Origin: Stenotrophomonas maltophilia R551-3 | GTDB taxonomy: Bacteria; Pseudomonadota; Gammaproteobacteria; Xanthomonadales; Xanthomonadaceae | Assembly (NCBI RefSeq): GCF_000020665.1 | Contig: NC_011071.1 | Location: 1,292,501 to 1,356,500, forward strand | Direction of reading: 5' to 3' | DNA: 64,000 nt | Shown here: positions 47,650 through 54,801 of the stretch, in pieces | How the letters are laid out: each line of letters starts with the position of its first letter | Position numbering within the stretch: the stretch's first letter is position 1 | Position numbers and translations under genes: made by a program | The notes under the pieces: generated by a model | What the model saw: only the letters and a program-made list of their open reading frames with translations | What the model was told of the DNA's origin: nothing | Database searches by the model: none

Positions 47650-47862
47650 TCAGGCCTGGCCCGGCGGCAGCAGCGGCGGCTGCACGCCCGCCGCCCGCAG
47701 CTCGCTGGCGACGATGTCCTGGAAGCTCAGCGTCGGGTTCAGCTCGCACAGCATGCCGACCCGGATCCAGAAATTGGCCTGGGCATTGATGGAGCGGCTG
47801 GAGACGGTACAGGCACGGCGCAGCTGGTCGTGCAGGGTGTCATCGATGTTGACGATGCCCAT
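47650..47862 (-). CDS. ParD-like (PF11903-type) antitoxin-like protein
   Basis: A 70-residue protein starting MGIVNIDDTLHDQLRRACTV (ATG complementary to 47860-47862), with AGGA eight bases upstream. It resembles ribbon-helix-helix proteins: an N-terminal strand VNIDD, then helices HDQLRRACTVSSRSINAQANFWIRVGMLCELNPTLSFQDIVASEL. The INAQANFWIRVGMLCE segment is typical of ParD-like/DUF3423 proteins. No ParE-type toxin follows; the next gene, 4 bases away, is methionine aminopeptidase. A triple operator lies upstream. An autoregulatory DNA-binding role is inferred. Confidence 0.8.
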   Translation of the reverse strand: MGIVNIDDTLHDQLRRACTVSSRSINAQANFWIRVGMLCELNPTLSFQDIVASELRAAGVQPPLLPPGQA

Positions 47863-47880
47863 GGGCGGTCCTGAAGGAGT

Positions 47881-47912
47881 GGATATACGAAGCGTATATG
47901 TTTCGTATATCC
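47881..47912. promoter_or_regulatory. Triple ATATACG operator upstream of ParD-like/map operon
   Basis: GGATATACGAA (47881-47891) and TTCGTATATCC (47902-47912) form a perfect inverted repeat. Between them is a third CGTATAT (47893-47899). All three share the 7-mer ATATACG or its complement and start 19 bases upstream of the ParD-like ATG, over a likely promoter (TTGAGC -35 candidate just upstream). Confidence 0.75.
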
Positions 47913-47930
47913 AGCTCAAGGCCGCCCGGT

Positions 47931-48290
47931 TCAGCTCGCGTCGGTTGCGAAGCGCAGGCGGTTGCCGTCGGGGTCGCGCAGCAGCATCTCGCGGCTGCCC
48001 CACTCGGTGTCATGTGGCGGCTGTTCGATCGGCACGCCTGCGGCACTGAAGGCGCGGTGCAGGGCGTCGACGTCCTCGACGATGAAGTACACCGCGCCGC
48101 CGACCTCGCAGTCGCCGCTGTGTTCGGTGAGGAAGATCGTCTGGCCATCGCGGGTGAGCTGGGCGAACAGCGGGAAGCCGGGTTCGAAGCGGTGTTCCCA
48201 GTCAACCACGAAGCCCAGTCCCTGCACGTAGAACGGCAGGGTGGTGTCGGCGTGGCGCATGCGCAGCTGCGGGATGACGGTCTGGGACAT
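47931..48290 (-). CDS. Glyoxalase/bleomycin-resistance superfamily protein
   Basis: A 119-residue protein (MSQTVIPQLRMRHADTTLPFYVQGLGF) with a single vicinal-oxygen-chelate fold. LRMRHADTTLPFYVQGLGF (first beta-alpha unit) and the closing LLRDPDGNRLRFA are typical of the superfamily. Metal ligands are not fully clear (H in RMRH or HSGD, E in YFIVEDVD). Small proteins of this type act in detoxification or antibiotic binding; specificity unknown. It is upstream of, and on the same strand as, the ParD-like gene, with an operator between. Confidence 0.82.
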   Translation of the reverse strand: MSQTVIPQLRMRHADTTLPFYVQGLGFVVDWEHRFEPGFPLFAQLTRDGQTIFLTEHSGDCEVGGAVYFIVEDVDALHRAFSAAGVPIEQPPHDTEWGSREMLLRDPDGNRLRFATDAS

Positions 48291-48319
48291 GGCGAGGGCT
48301 CCTGGGGCAGGCGTCCAGT

Positions 48320-48489
48320 GTAGTGCCGGCCGCTGGCCGGCATCCTCGTGAGCCCGGGAACAATGATGTTGCCGGCCAGCGGCTGGCACTACCGACTCTG
48401 CCTGGGTCTGGTAGTTGCCAACCTTGGTTGGCATTGCCGGCCAGCGGCCGGCACTACCGAAGCCACGCTGGCCAGCAGCCGGCACGACC
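48320..48489. repeat. SMAG cluster (five copies, one degenerate)
   Basis: Copies: forward 48320-48342; inverted 48370-48393; a divergent forward copy 48410-48433 (GGTAGTTGCCAACCTTGGTTGG); inverted 48435-48458; and a degenerate one at 48469-48489. It fills the gap between the glyoxalase gene and the end of the arginase-like gene. Confidence 0.85.
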
Positions 48490-48497
48490 GGAAGCGG

Positions 48498-49382
48498 TCA
48501 GCAGGCCGTCGGCACTGCGGCGATGGCTGCCAGCAGCTCCTGGTTCACCTGCTGGTGCCGCGTCTGCCACACCGGCAGATCCTCGGCGCTGACGTCAGGC
48601 TGGCCATCCAGCGACGACAGCCAGCGTTTGAAGCGGCTCTGGTAGTTGGCCAGCGACACTTCGCCGGTGATGTCACTGCCGGCCAGGCCGCCGGCGCGCA
48701 GCGCTTCGATCACCACCAGCGCGTGTTCCAGCTGGAAGCGGCCCTGATCCCAGTTGCTGCGGGCCACGTCCTCGGTAAACACATCCTTGTCGATCGACAG
48801 GTAGGTCGGCTGCGGCGACTTGGCCTGCTCGGCAGCGAACGCAGCCACCAGCGCTTCGGGATGCTCGAAACGGCGGAAGGCGTGGCCCATGCCGAGACGA
48901 TGCCCCCAGCCCACGTCCACGTCCATGCACCAGTACGTCAGCCGGCCGCTCATCAGCGGGCGCCAGTGGTTCTCCCAGGCATGGCCGAGGCCGATGTCGC
49001 TGGAGGTGATGCCGAGCACGTGGATGTGCGAGATCTGCGGCAGCTTGCTGGCGGCGTTCACCCACGACCCGCAGTGCATGCCGAACGGGAAGCGCATGTT
49101 GTCCGGATGGTTGTCCAGCACCACCAGCTGGAACGGCGCCTGCGTGCGCATGCGCTGCAGCAGCGGCAGGCTGAGGTGATGGAAGTCGCCACTGCCGAGC
49201 ATTACCGTGCCGAGCTGCGCGGGCAGCGGTGCCAGCACTTCAGCGGCGAAACGCTCCAGGGTGGCATTGCTGCAGGCGAAGCGCAGTGGATCGTGCCACT
49301 GCGGCAGGGCCAGGGTCTGCGCCTGGGGCAGCGGCAGCACGCCACTGTCCAGGTCCAGGATCAGCGGGGAACGCAATGGCAT
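48498..49382 (-). CDS. Arginase/ureohydrolase-superfamily protein
   Basis: A 294-residue protein with arginase-fold metal motifs in divergent form: GSGDFHH near residue 65 for the GGDH motif, LDNHPDN near 90 for DAHxD, and SIDKDVFTED near 197 for SxDxDxxDP. All metal-ligand positions carry Asp or His, so a dinuclear-manganese hydrolase is plausible. The spacing and surrounding sequence differ from true arginase, agmatinase or guanidinobutyrase. It is the last gene of an eight-gene co-directional cluster starting at 55638. Substrate unknown. Confidence 0.8.
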   Translation of the reverse strand: MPLRSPLILDLDSGVLPLPQAQTLALPQWHDPLRFACSNATLERFAAEVLAPLPAQLGTVMLGSGDFHHLSLPLLQRMRTQAPFQLVVLDNHPDNMRFPFGMHCGSWVNAASKLPQISHIHVLGITSSDIGLGHAWENHWRPLMSGRLTYWCMDVDVGWGHRLGMGHAFRRFEHPEALVAAFAAEQAKSPQPTYLSIDKDVFTEDVARSNWDQGRFQLEHALVVIEALRAGGLAGSDITGEVSLANYQSRFKRWLSSLDGQPDVSAEDLPVWQTRHQQVNQELLAAIAAVPTAC

Positions 49383-49385
49383 CGC

Positions 49386-50456
49386 TCAGCCGCCTCCGTC
49401 CGGTTCGCCCTGCAGGTAAGGGGCCAGCCTGCGCAGGGCTGCACGCAGCAGCGGGGAACGGGCGTGGATCGCATGCCGGGTGGAGGTGAAGCTGGCACCC
49501 AGTTCGGCCTTGATCCGCGAATCGGTCCAGCCGGCCACATAGTGGCTCAGGCCGTGCTGCAGCGCGTACTCGAGGTTGTGCATCCAGCTCACCGCGTACA
49601 GGTTGTGCTCGCGCGATTGCGGATAGGCCAGGCCGATGTACTTGTCCACCAGCTTGCCCGCATGCACGTAACACAGGTTCCAGCCGATCAGCTGGCCCTG
49701 GTGGCGATACAGGAACAGCCGTCCCTGGCCCAGGCTGTCGGCCAGAAGATGCTGGAAGTAGGACAGGTCGAGCTGGTCGAAATGCACTGCGCTCTGCGCG
49801 TACACGCCGAGGTACAAGGCATACAGTTCGGCCTGCAGCTGCGGGTCGGCCAGCGCCGGATCGCCGGTGGCGATGCAGTCGATCTGCAGGTCGTCGCGCG
49901 AGCGCAGCTTGCGCCGGATGTTCTTGCGGCGCGAAGACGACAGGCGGCCGAGATAGCCATCGATCGAATCGAAATCGATCGCCACCCAGGCCAACGGCAT
50001 GCCTTCCAGCTCGACGAAGCCGCGTGCCAGCAATGCCTGCAGGAAGGCGCCGCTATGTGCGTTGGCGGCATCATCCAGCAGCGGTGAATCGATCGCCAGG
50101 TCCTTGACCACCAGCAGCCGGGTATCGCCGATCGCGTGACGCGTCACGTCCTCGGCCAATGCTTCTGGTGCGACGTGCGCGGGCAGCGGGGTGTACTCGG
50201 TGCTGGTGGCACCGACGAAGCGGGTCTTCCAGGTGATCCACGGCCGCCACAGGCGCGACAGCGGCAGGCCGAGCAGCTTGCCGCGCAGTCCGTCATCCAT
50301 CGTGGTGGTCAGGTCCAGCGGCGCACGGAAGGTCGGCAGGCCGCTGGGAAGGCGGCCTGCCTCGAACCCGAGCGGCGGGTGGGCCAGGAAGCCCTCCAGC
50401 AGCGCGGCCGGTTCCAGCGCGGTGCTGGATGCGCGTGATGTCATCTCCATCGGCAC
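49386..50456 (-). CDS. BioF2/FemAB-like GNAT acyltransferase
   Basis: A 356-residue protein (MPMEMTSRASSTALEP) with the two-GNAT-lobe architecture. YLGRLSSSRRKNIRRKLRSRDDLQI near residue 168 is the hallmark of BioF2-like acetyltransferases (PF13480 type), followed by FDQLDLSYFQHLL and GWNLCYVHAGKLVDKYIGL. These enzymes transfer acyl or aminoacyl groups to amines. It lies 3 bases before the arginase-like gene and 22 bases after the class III aminotransferase, so it is probably cotranscribed with both. Its acyl donor is unknown. Confidence 0.75.
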   Translation of the reverse strand: MPMEMTSRASSTALEPAALLEGFLAHPPLGFEAGRLPSGLPTFRAPLDLTTTMDDGLRGKLLGLPLSRLWRPWITWKTRFVGATSTEYTPLPAHVAPEALAEDVTRHAIGDTRLLVVKDLAIDSPLLDDAANAHSGAFLQALLARGFVELEGMPLAWVAIDFDSIDGYLGRLSSSRRKNIRRKLRSRDDLQIDCIATGDPALADPQLQAELYALYLGVYAQSAVHFDQLDLSYFQHLLADSLGQGRLFLYRHQGQLIGWNLCYVHAGKLVDKYIGLAYPQSREHNLYAVSWMHNLEYALQHGLSHYVAGWTDSRIKAELGASFTSTRHAIHARSPLLRAALRRLAPYLQGEPDGGG

Positions 50457-50478
50457 GGGAACCGGCAGCGCATCGACC

Positions 50479-51879
50479 TCAGCCCTTGGCCTTGGTCAGC
50501 GCCTGGTCAAGCAGGGTGATCGCCAGGTCGATCTCTTCGTAGCTGATGTCCAGCGACGGCGCGAAGGTGATCACGTTCTTGTACCAGCCACCCACGTCGA
50601 GCACGAGGCCCATGCGCTTGCCGTCGTGCAGCAGGTCACCGGCCAGGCCGATGTCGACCATGCGGTCCAGCAGTTCCTTGTTCGGCGTGTAGCCGTCGGT
50701 CTGGCAGATTTCCGCGCGCAGGGCCAGGCCCAGGCCGTCGACGTCGCCGATTTCCGGGTGGCGCTTCTGCAGGCCACGCAGGCCATCGAGGAAGTACGCG
50801 CCCTTTTCCGGCACGGTGCGCTCGTAATCCATTTCCTTGCCCAGCTTCAGCACTTCCAGGCCCAGGCGGGTGCCCAGCGGGTTGGAGTTGAAGGTGGAGT
50901 GGGTGGAGCCCGGCGGGAACACGGTCGGGTTGATCAGCTCTTCGCGCGCCCACAGGCCCGACAGCGGGTTCAGGCCGTTGGTCAGCGCCTTGCCGAACAC
51001 CAGCACGTCCGGGGTCACGCCGAAGTGCTCGATCGACCACAGCTTGCCGGTGCGCCAGAAGCCCATCTGGATTTCATCGACCACCATCAGGATGCCGTAC
51101 TTGTCCAGCACGCGCTTGAGGCCGGTGAAGAAGTTGCGCGGCGGGATGACGTAGCCGCCGGTGCCCTGGATCGGCTCGACATAGAACGCGGCGTACTCGG
51201 CCTGGCCGACCTTGGGATCCCACACGCCGTTGTATTCGCTTTCGAACAGGCGCTCGAACTGCCACACGCAGTGGTCGGAATACTCTTCCGGGGTCATGCC
51301 CTTCGGGCGACGGAACGGGTACGGGAACGGGATGAACATCGCGCGCTCGCCGAAGTGGCCGTAGCGGCGGCGGTAGCGGTAGCTGGAGGTGATCGACGAC
51401 GCACCCAGGGTACGGCCGTGGTAACCACCTTCGAAGGCGAACATCAGGCTCTTGCCGCCGCGTGCGTTGCGCACGATCTTCAGCGAGTCTTCGATGGCCT
51501 GCGCGCCGCCGACGTTGAAATGCACGCGGCCGTCGAGGCCGAACTTCTCGTGCATGTCCACGGCAATGGTCTTGGCCAGCTGCACGCGGGTCGGGTGCAG
51601 GTACTGGCTGGCGACCTGCGGCAGGGTGTCGATCTGGTCCTTCAGCGCATCGTTCAGACGCTTGTTGCTGTAGCCGAAGTTGCAGGCCGAGTACCACATC
51701 TGCAGGTCGAGGTAGGGCACGCCCGCACCGTCGAACATGTAGCTGCCTTCGCCGCGCTGGAAGATCTTCGGCGGGTCGACGTAGTGGACGGTATCGCCGA
51801 AGGAGCTGTAACGGGCTTCGTCGGCCAGCAGCTGCGCGTCGGAGGCGGCGGCGTCGGCGTTCTTGTCAAAAATGTTCAT
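50479..51879 (-). CDS. Class III PLP-dependent aminotransferase
   Basis: A 466-residue omega-aminotransferase. Start MNIFDKNADAAASDAQLL (51879). It has the motif GGAQAIEDSLKIVRNARG with GYHGRT (PLP phosphate site), ILMVVDEIQMGFWRTGKLW (Asp for pyridine nitrogen, near residue 268) and VLVFGKALTNGLNPLSG with the Schiff-base Lys near 295. The family acts on omega-amino groups of ornithine, lysine, diaminobutyrate or putrescine, but the sequence lacks a diagnostic substrate tag. It sits mid-cluster, supporting amine metabolism as the theme. Confidence 0.88.
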   Translation of the reverse strand: MNIFDKNADAAASDAQLLADEARYSSFGDTVHYVDPPKIFQRGEGSYMFDGAGVPYLDLQMWYSACNFGYSNKRLNDALKDQIDTLPQVASQYLHPTRVQLAKTIAVDMHEKFGLDGRVHFNVGGAQAIEDSLKIVRNARGGKSLMFAFEGGYHGRTLGASSITSSYRYRRRYGHFGERAMFIPFPYPFRRPKGMTPEEYSDHCVWQFERLFESEYNGVWDPKVGQAEYAAFYVEPIQGTGGYVIPPRNFFTGLKRVLDKYGILMVVDEIQMGFWRTGKLWSIEHFGVTPDVLVFGKALTNGLNPLSGLWAREELINPTVFPPGSTHSTFNSNPLGTRLGLEVLKLGKEMDYERTVPEKGAYFLDGLRGLQKRHPEIGDVDGLGLALRAEICQTDGYTPNKELLDRMVDIGLAGDLLHDGKRMGLVLDVGGWYKNVITFAPSLDISYEEIDLAITLLDQALTKAKG

Positions 51880-51941
51880 GCAGTTCGGTTCCGTGAAGGA
51901 CGTTCGAAAGAGGTAGCGGGGGCGTGCTTGGAAGGGAGTGC

Positions 51942-52658
51942 TCAGGCGGTGGCCAGCAGCAGGGGCAGTACGGCGGGCTGCGGGCTGGCGTCGATACGAC
52001 GTGGCTGCAGCAGGCTGCCATCGAGCAGGCGCGGCAGCAGTGCGATTGCATCGTGGAAGGTATCGATGGCGGCATGCTCGATGCCGGCATGGGTGCAATG
52101 GGTGATCAGGCGACGCTTGGCGAACACGAAGTCGGCATCTTCGGAGACGCAGAAATCCGAACTGCCATCGCCGATCATCAGCACACGCGGTGCTTCGTTG
52201 GCGCGCGCCTGCGCAGCGCAGGTGCACTTGCAGGTGCCGCTGCGGCAGCCTTCGGCCTGGTAGGGCGATTCCAGTTCCCAGTGGTCATCGCACCAGCGCA
52301 GGTGGTTGGCCACCACCGGCAGTCGCGACAGGCCGTGGTTGGCGAGGATGCGGTGGATCGCATAGTCCAGGCCGTCGCTGACGATGCGCAGCGGCACGCC
52401 CAGCTGTTCGGCACGGCTGACAAAGGCGGCAAAGCCCGGATCGATCTGCACCTGGTCCAGGTGGGCGTCGAGTGTGGCCGGGTCCAGATTCAGCAGCCTG
52501 ACCTGGCCCTGCATGCATTCGCGCGAGCCGATCTTTCCCGCTTTCCACTGGTCTTCCAGTTCCTGCCAGCCCGGCTGGCCGTATTTCTCCAGCAGCGAGT
52601 CGATGACATCTTCGAGGCTGATGGTGCCATCGAAGTCACACAGGATGCTCCAGCGCAT
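51942..52658 (-). CDS. MtnX-like HAD phosphatase
   Basis: A 238-residue HAD-superfamily phosphatase (MRWSILCDFDGTISLEDVID). Motif I DFDGTI carries the nucleophile Asp at residue 8; motif II is RIVSDGLD and motif IV VLMIGDGSSDFC. A cysteine cluster GCRSGTCKCTC lies in the middle, where MtnX-type enzymes have a CxxC-rich loop. Phosphoesterase on a small metabolite, perhaps a phosphorylated amine or sugar. It is 62 bases upstream of the class III aminotransferase on the same strand. Confidence 0.85.
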   Translation of the reverse strand: MRWSILCDFDGTISLEDVIDSLLEKYGQPGWQELEDQWKAGKIGSRECMQGQVRLLNLDPATLDAHLDQVQIDPGFAAFVSRAEQLGVPLRIVSDGLDYAIHRILANHGLSRLPVVANHLRWCDDHWELESPYQAEGCRSGTCKCTCAAQARANEAPRVLMIGDGSSDFCVSEDADFVFAKRRLITHCTHAGIEHAAIDTFHDAIALLPRLLDGSLLQPRRIDASPQPAVLPLLLATA

Positions 52659-52832
52659 GGGCAGGTCCGTCGATGAAAGAAACGTCCGGCGCGATGCCGG
52701 GGCAGGCTCAATGTAGGCAGGCAGCCTTTCTCGTTCCTTTCCTGCTGAAAGCCCGGATTTCCGGCCAGGGAAAGCGTTCAGGAAGGTGCAGGGGTGAATG
52801 CGTATGGCGCAGGTCATGCGTGCGCCTGAAGG

Positions 52833-54035
52833 TCAGGCCCGCGCCAGCGCCTGCAGGATTTCGGCGGTGTCTTCACGGGTCTGCCAGGCACTGTTGCCGA
52901 GCGTCAGCATGCGTGCGGCGAAGTCGCGTGCGTTGGGCGTCGGGTCATCCGGCACGATGCCGCGCAGGTAGGTGTAGTCGGGCAGGGCATGGATGAACAT
53001 GCGGCTGACCCCAAGCCCGCGCGGCCACAGGTCTTTCAGTACGCCATCGCGGGCCTGCTGGCTGGGCAGCAGCAGCATCAGCATCGGCCAGGTGCCGCCG
53101 GTGCCAGCCAGTCCATCGACCACTTCCACCGCCGGCAGTTGAGCCAACTGCACCCGCAGTTGCAGGGCGCGCAGGCGTCCGGCCTGCAGGAAGGCAGGCA
53201 GGCGCCGCGCAGCGTGGGATCCGATGTTCTGCCGCCACCGGCTGACCCGGTGCTGCGGGATATCCAGCGCGAAGATGTCACCCACCGCTTCTTCGAGATC
53301 GCCACGCTGCAGCGCACGGCGTAGCGGATTGCCATACACCAGCGACAGCAACGACGGGCGGTAGCAGGCGGCCAGGCCGAGCAGCTGCACGCTGCGCAGC
53401 AGCTCCCAGCGAAGGTTGAAACGCGTCTGCTCGGCGGCATGCTCGGCCAGTGCCGCGCGCAACGCATCGTCACGACTGACCAGCAGGCCGCCTTCATGCA
53501 GGCTCAGGCCCTTGCCGGCGGCCAGGCTGAAGAATCCGATATCGCCACGCAGGCCGACACTGCTGTTGCCGACCCGTGCGCCGAGTGCCTGCGCGGCATC
53601 TTCGATCACCCAGGCGCCAGCGTTGCGGGCGACTTCGCAGGCCAGCTCGACATCGGCAATGCGCCCGCCCAGGTGGGTAGGTAGGATCGCAAGCGTGCGC
53701 GCATCGGCCAGCCGCTTGAGCTGGCCCGGATCGAAGTCGAAATGACCGCGCCGGGTATCGCACAACTGCACGCGCAGGCCCAGGCTGTGCACCGCGATCG
53801 GTACCAGTGGGCAGGTATAGGCCGGCATGATCACGGTGTCGCGCCTGGGCGCGCGCCTGCGCAGCGTACGCAGCGCGATCAGCAGCGCGTGGGTGCCGGA
53901 GCAGGTCAGCTGCAGCGGCGGGGTACCCAGTTGGCTGGCCAGGATCTCGCGCAGGTCGCCACCGCCGGGAAGGAAGTCGCTGGCCTGCATTGGCAGGCCA
54001 GCAGTGGGCGGCAGCTCGCGCGCGAACAGGCTCAT
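52833..54035 (-). CDS. DegT/DnrJ/EryC1/StrS-family aminotransferase
   Basis: A 400-residue fold-type I PLP enzyme (MSLFARELPPTAGLPMQ). Motifs: LTCSGTHALLIALRTL (PLP phosphate), MPAYTCPLVPIAVHSLG, VIEDAAQALGARVG (Asp for pyridine N) and FFSLAAGKGLSLHEGG (Schiff-base Lys near residue 195). Family members aminate nucleotide-sugar or cyclitol keto groups; here no sugar-nucleotide pathway is adjacent. The gap to the HAD phosphatase is 174 bases; upstream it lies 10 bases from the EamA half-transporter. The pairing with ArnE/F-like genes recalls ArnB, but the rest of the arn pathway is absent. Confidence 0.85.
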   Translation of the reverse strand: MSLFARELPPTAGLPMQASDFLPGGGDLREILASQLGTPPLQLTCSGTHALLIALRTLRRRAPRRDTVIMPAYTCPLVPIAVHSLGLRVQLCDTRRGHFDFDPGQLKRLADARTLAILPTHLGGRIADVELACEVARNAGAWVIEDAAQALGARVGNSSVGLRGDIGFFSLAAGKGLSLHEGGLLVSRDDALRAALAEHAAEQTRFNLRWELLRSVQLLGLAACYRPSLLSLVYGNPLRRALQRGDLEEAVGDIFALDIPQHRVSRWRQNIGSHAARRLPAFLQAGRLRALQLRVQLAQLPAVEVVDGLAGTGGTWPMLMLLLPSQQARDGVLKDLWPRGLGVSRMFIHALPDYTYLRGIVPDDPTPNARDFAARMLTLGNSAWQTREDTAEILQALARA

Positions 54036-54045
54036 CGCAACGCGC

Positions 54046-54444
54046 TCACGTCGTGGCTTCGGCAGGGCTGTGCGGGTCATCCGCCTCGGCACGGCCAAGG
54101 CAGACGATGCCGGCCACGATCAGTACCGCACCGAGCAGATGATGCAGCGTCAGTGGTTCATTCAACAGCCACGCCGACAGCAGCAGCACGCTGATCACCT
54201 CCAGGTGCGAGGCCGCGAAGGCAGGTCCGATCGGCGCGTGGCGCAGCAGGCTCATCCAGGTGAAGAACGCGCCCACGTAGCCGAGGATCGCGCCGTACAC
54301 CCAGGGCTGCGACAGCACGCGCAGCAGCCAGGCGGTATTGGCTTCGACCGGCAGCGCGGCATCGCCGGCGTACTTGAAGCACAGCTGGGCCAGCGTATCG
54401 AAGGCCATCAGCAGTGGGAAACCGATCACATACAGGCGCCTCAC
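54046..54444 (-). CDS. Four-helix EamA-like half-transporter, second subunit
   Basis: A 132-residue protein starting at a GTG (54442-54444) that overlaps the previous stop as GTGA. Four membrane helices: RLYVIGFPLLMAFDTLAQLCFKY, VYGAILGYVGAFFTWMSLL, GPAFAASHLEVISVLLLSAW and LLGAVLIVAGIVCL. It has the size and motifs of SMR/EmrE-type or ArnE/F flippase subunits, including the EamA segment ISVLLLSAWLLNEPLTLHHLLGAVLI. It probably forms a heterodimer with the upstream half. Substrate unknown. Confidence 0.78.
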   Translation of the reverse strand: MRRLYVIGFPLLMAFDTLAQLCFKYAGDAALPVEANTAWLLRVLSQPWVYGAILGYVGAFFTWMSLLRHAPIGPAFAASHLEVISVLLLSAWLLNEPLTLHHLLGAVLIVAGIVCLGRAEADDPHSPAEATT

Positions 54445-54800
54445 GAGCCGGCCCCCACCACCGCCACGCCGGCGGTGACCAGCAGCATGCCGGTCACCCG
54501 CAGCGGTGTCAGTTTCTCGCGGAACAGGATACGGCCGGCGATCATCAGCGCGACGATGTTGATCGAGCCGAGCAGCACGCCCTTGGACAGCGGCACCAGT
54601 GACAGGAACGCGATCCAGGCGACGAATTCGAGCACATAGCAGGCGATTCCCAACCACAACCAGGGCCGGCTCAGCATGTGCTTCCAGCGCTGCAGGCCCT
54701 CTGCTTCATTCGGGTCGCTGGCGGCGGCCTTGAACGCAAGCTGGCCGCCGGTATCGAGCACCACGTTGACCAGCCACAACAGCGTGGCGAGTGATCCCAT
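54441..54800 (-). CDS. Four-helix EamA-like half-transporter, first subunit
   Basis: A 119-residue protein starting at ATG 54800 (MGSLATLLWLVNVVLDTGGQLAFK). Four helices with LLWLVNVVLDTGGQLAFKAA, LWLGIACYVLEFVAWIAFLSLVPLS and GSINIVALMIAGRILFREKLTPLRVTGMLLVTAGVAVVG, the C-terminal part matching the EamA motif. It lies one base after the esterase stop and overlaps the second half by 4 bases (GTGA). It is an obligate-pair candidate. Confidence 0.78.
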   Translation of the reverse strand: MGSLATLLWLVNVVLDTGGQLAFKAAASDPNEAEGLQRWKHMLSRPWLWLGIACYVLEFVAWIAFLSLVPLSKGVLLGSINIVALMIAGRILFREKLTPLRVTGMLLVTAGVAVVGAGS

Positions 54801-54801
54801 T

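Noticed and set aside
48320..48489. Possible CRISPR array
   Set aside because: The repeats are palindromic, alternate in orientation, and vary in spacing (2 to 27 bases). They are SMAG elements; no cas genes are present.
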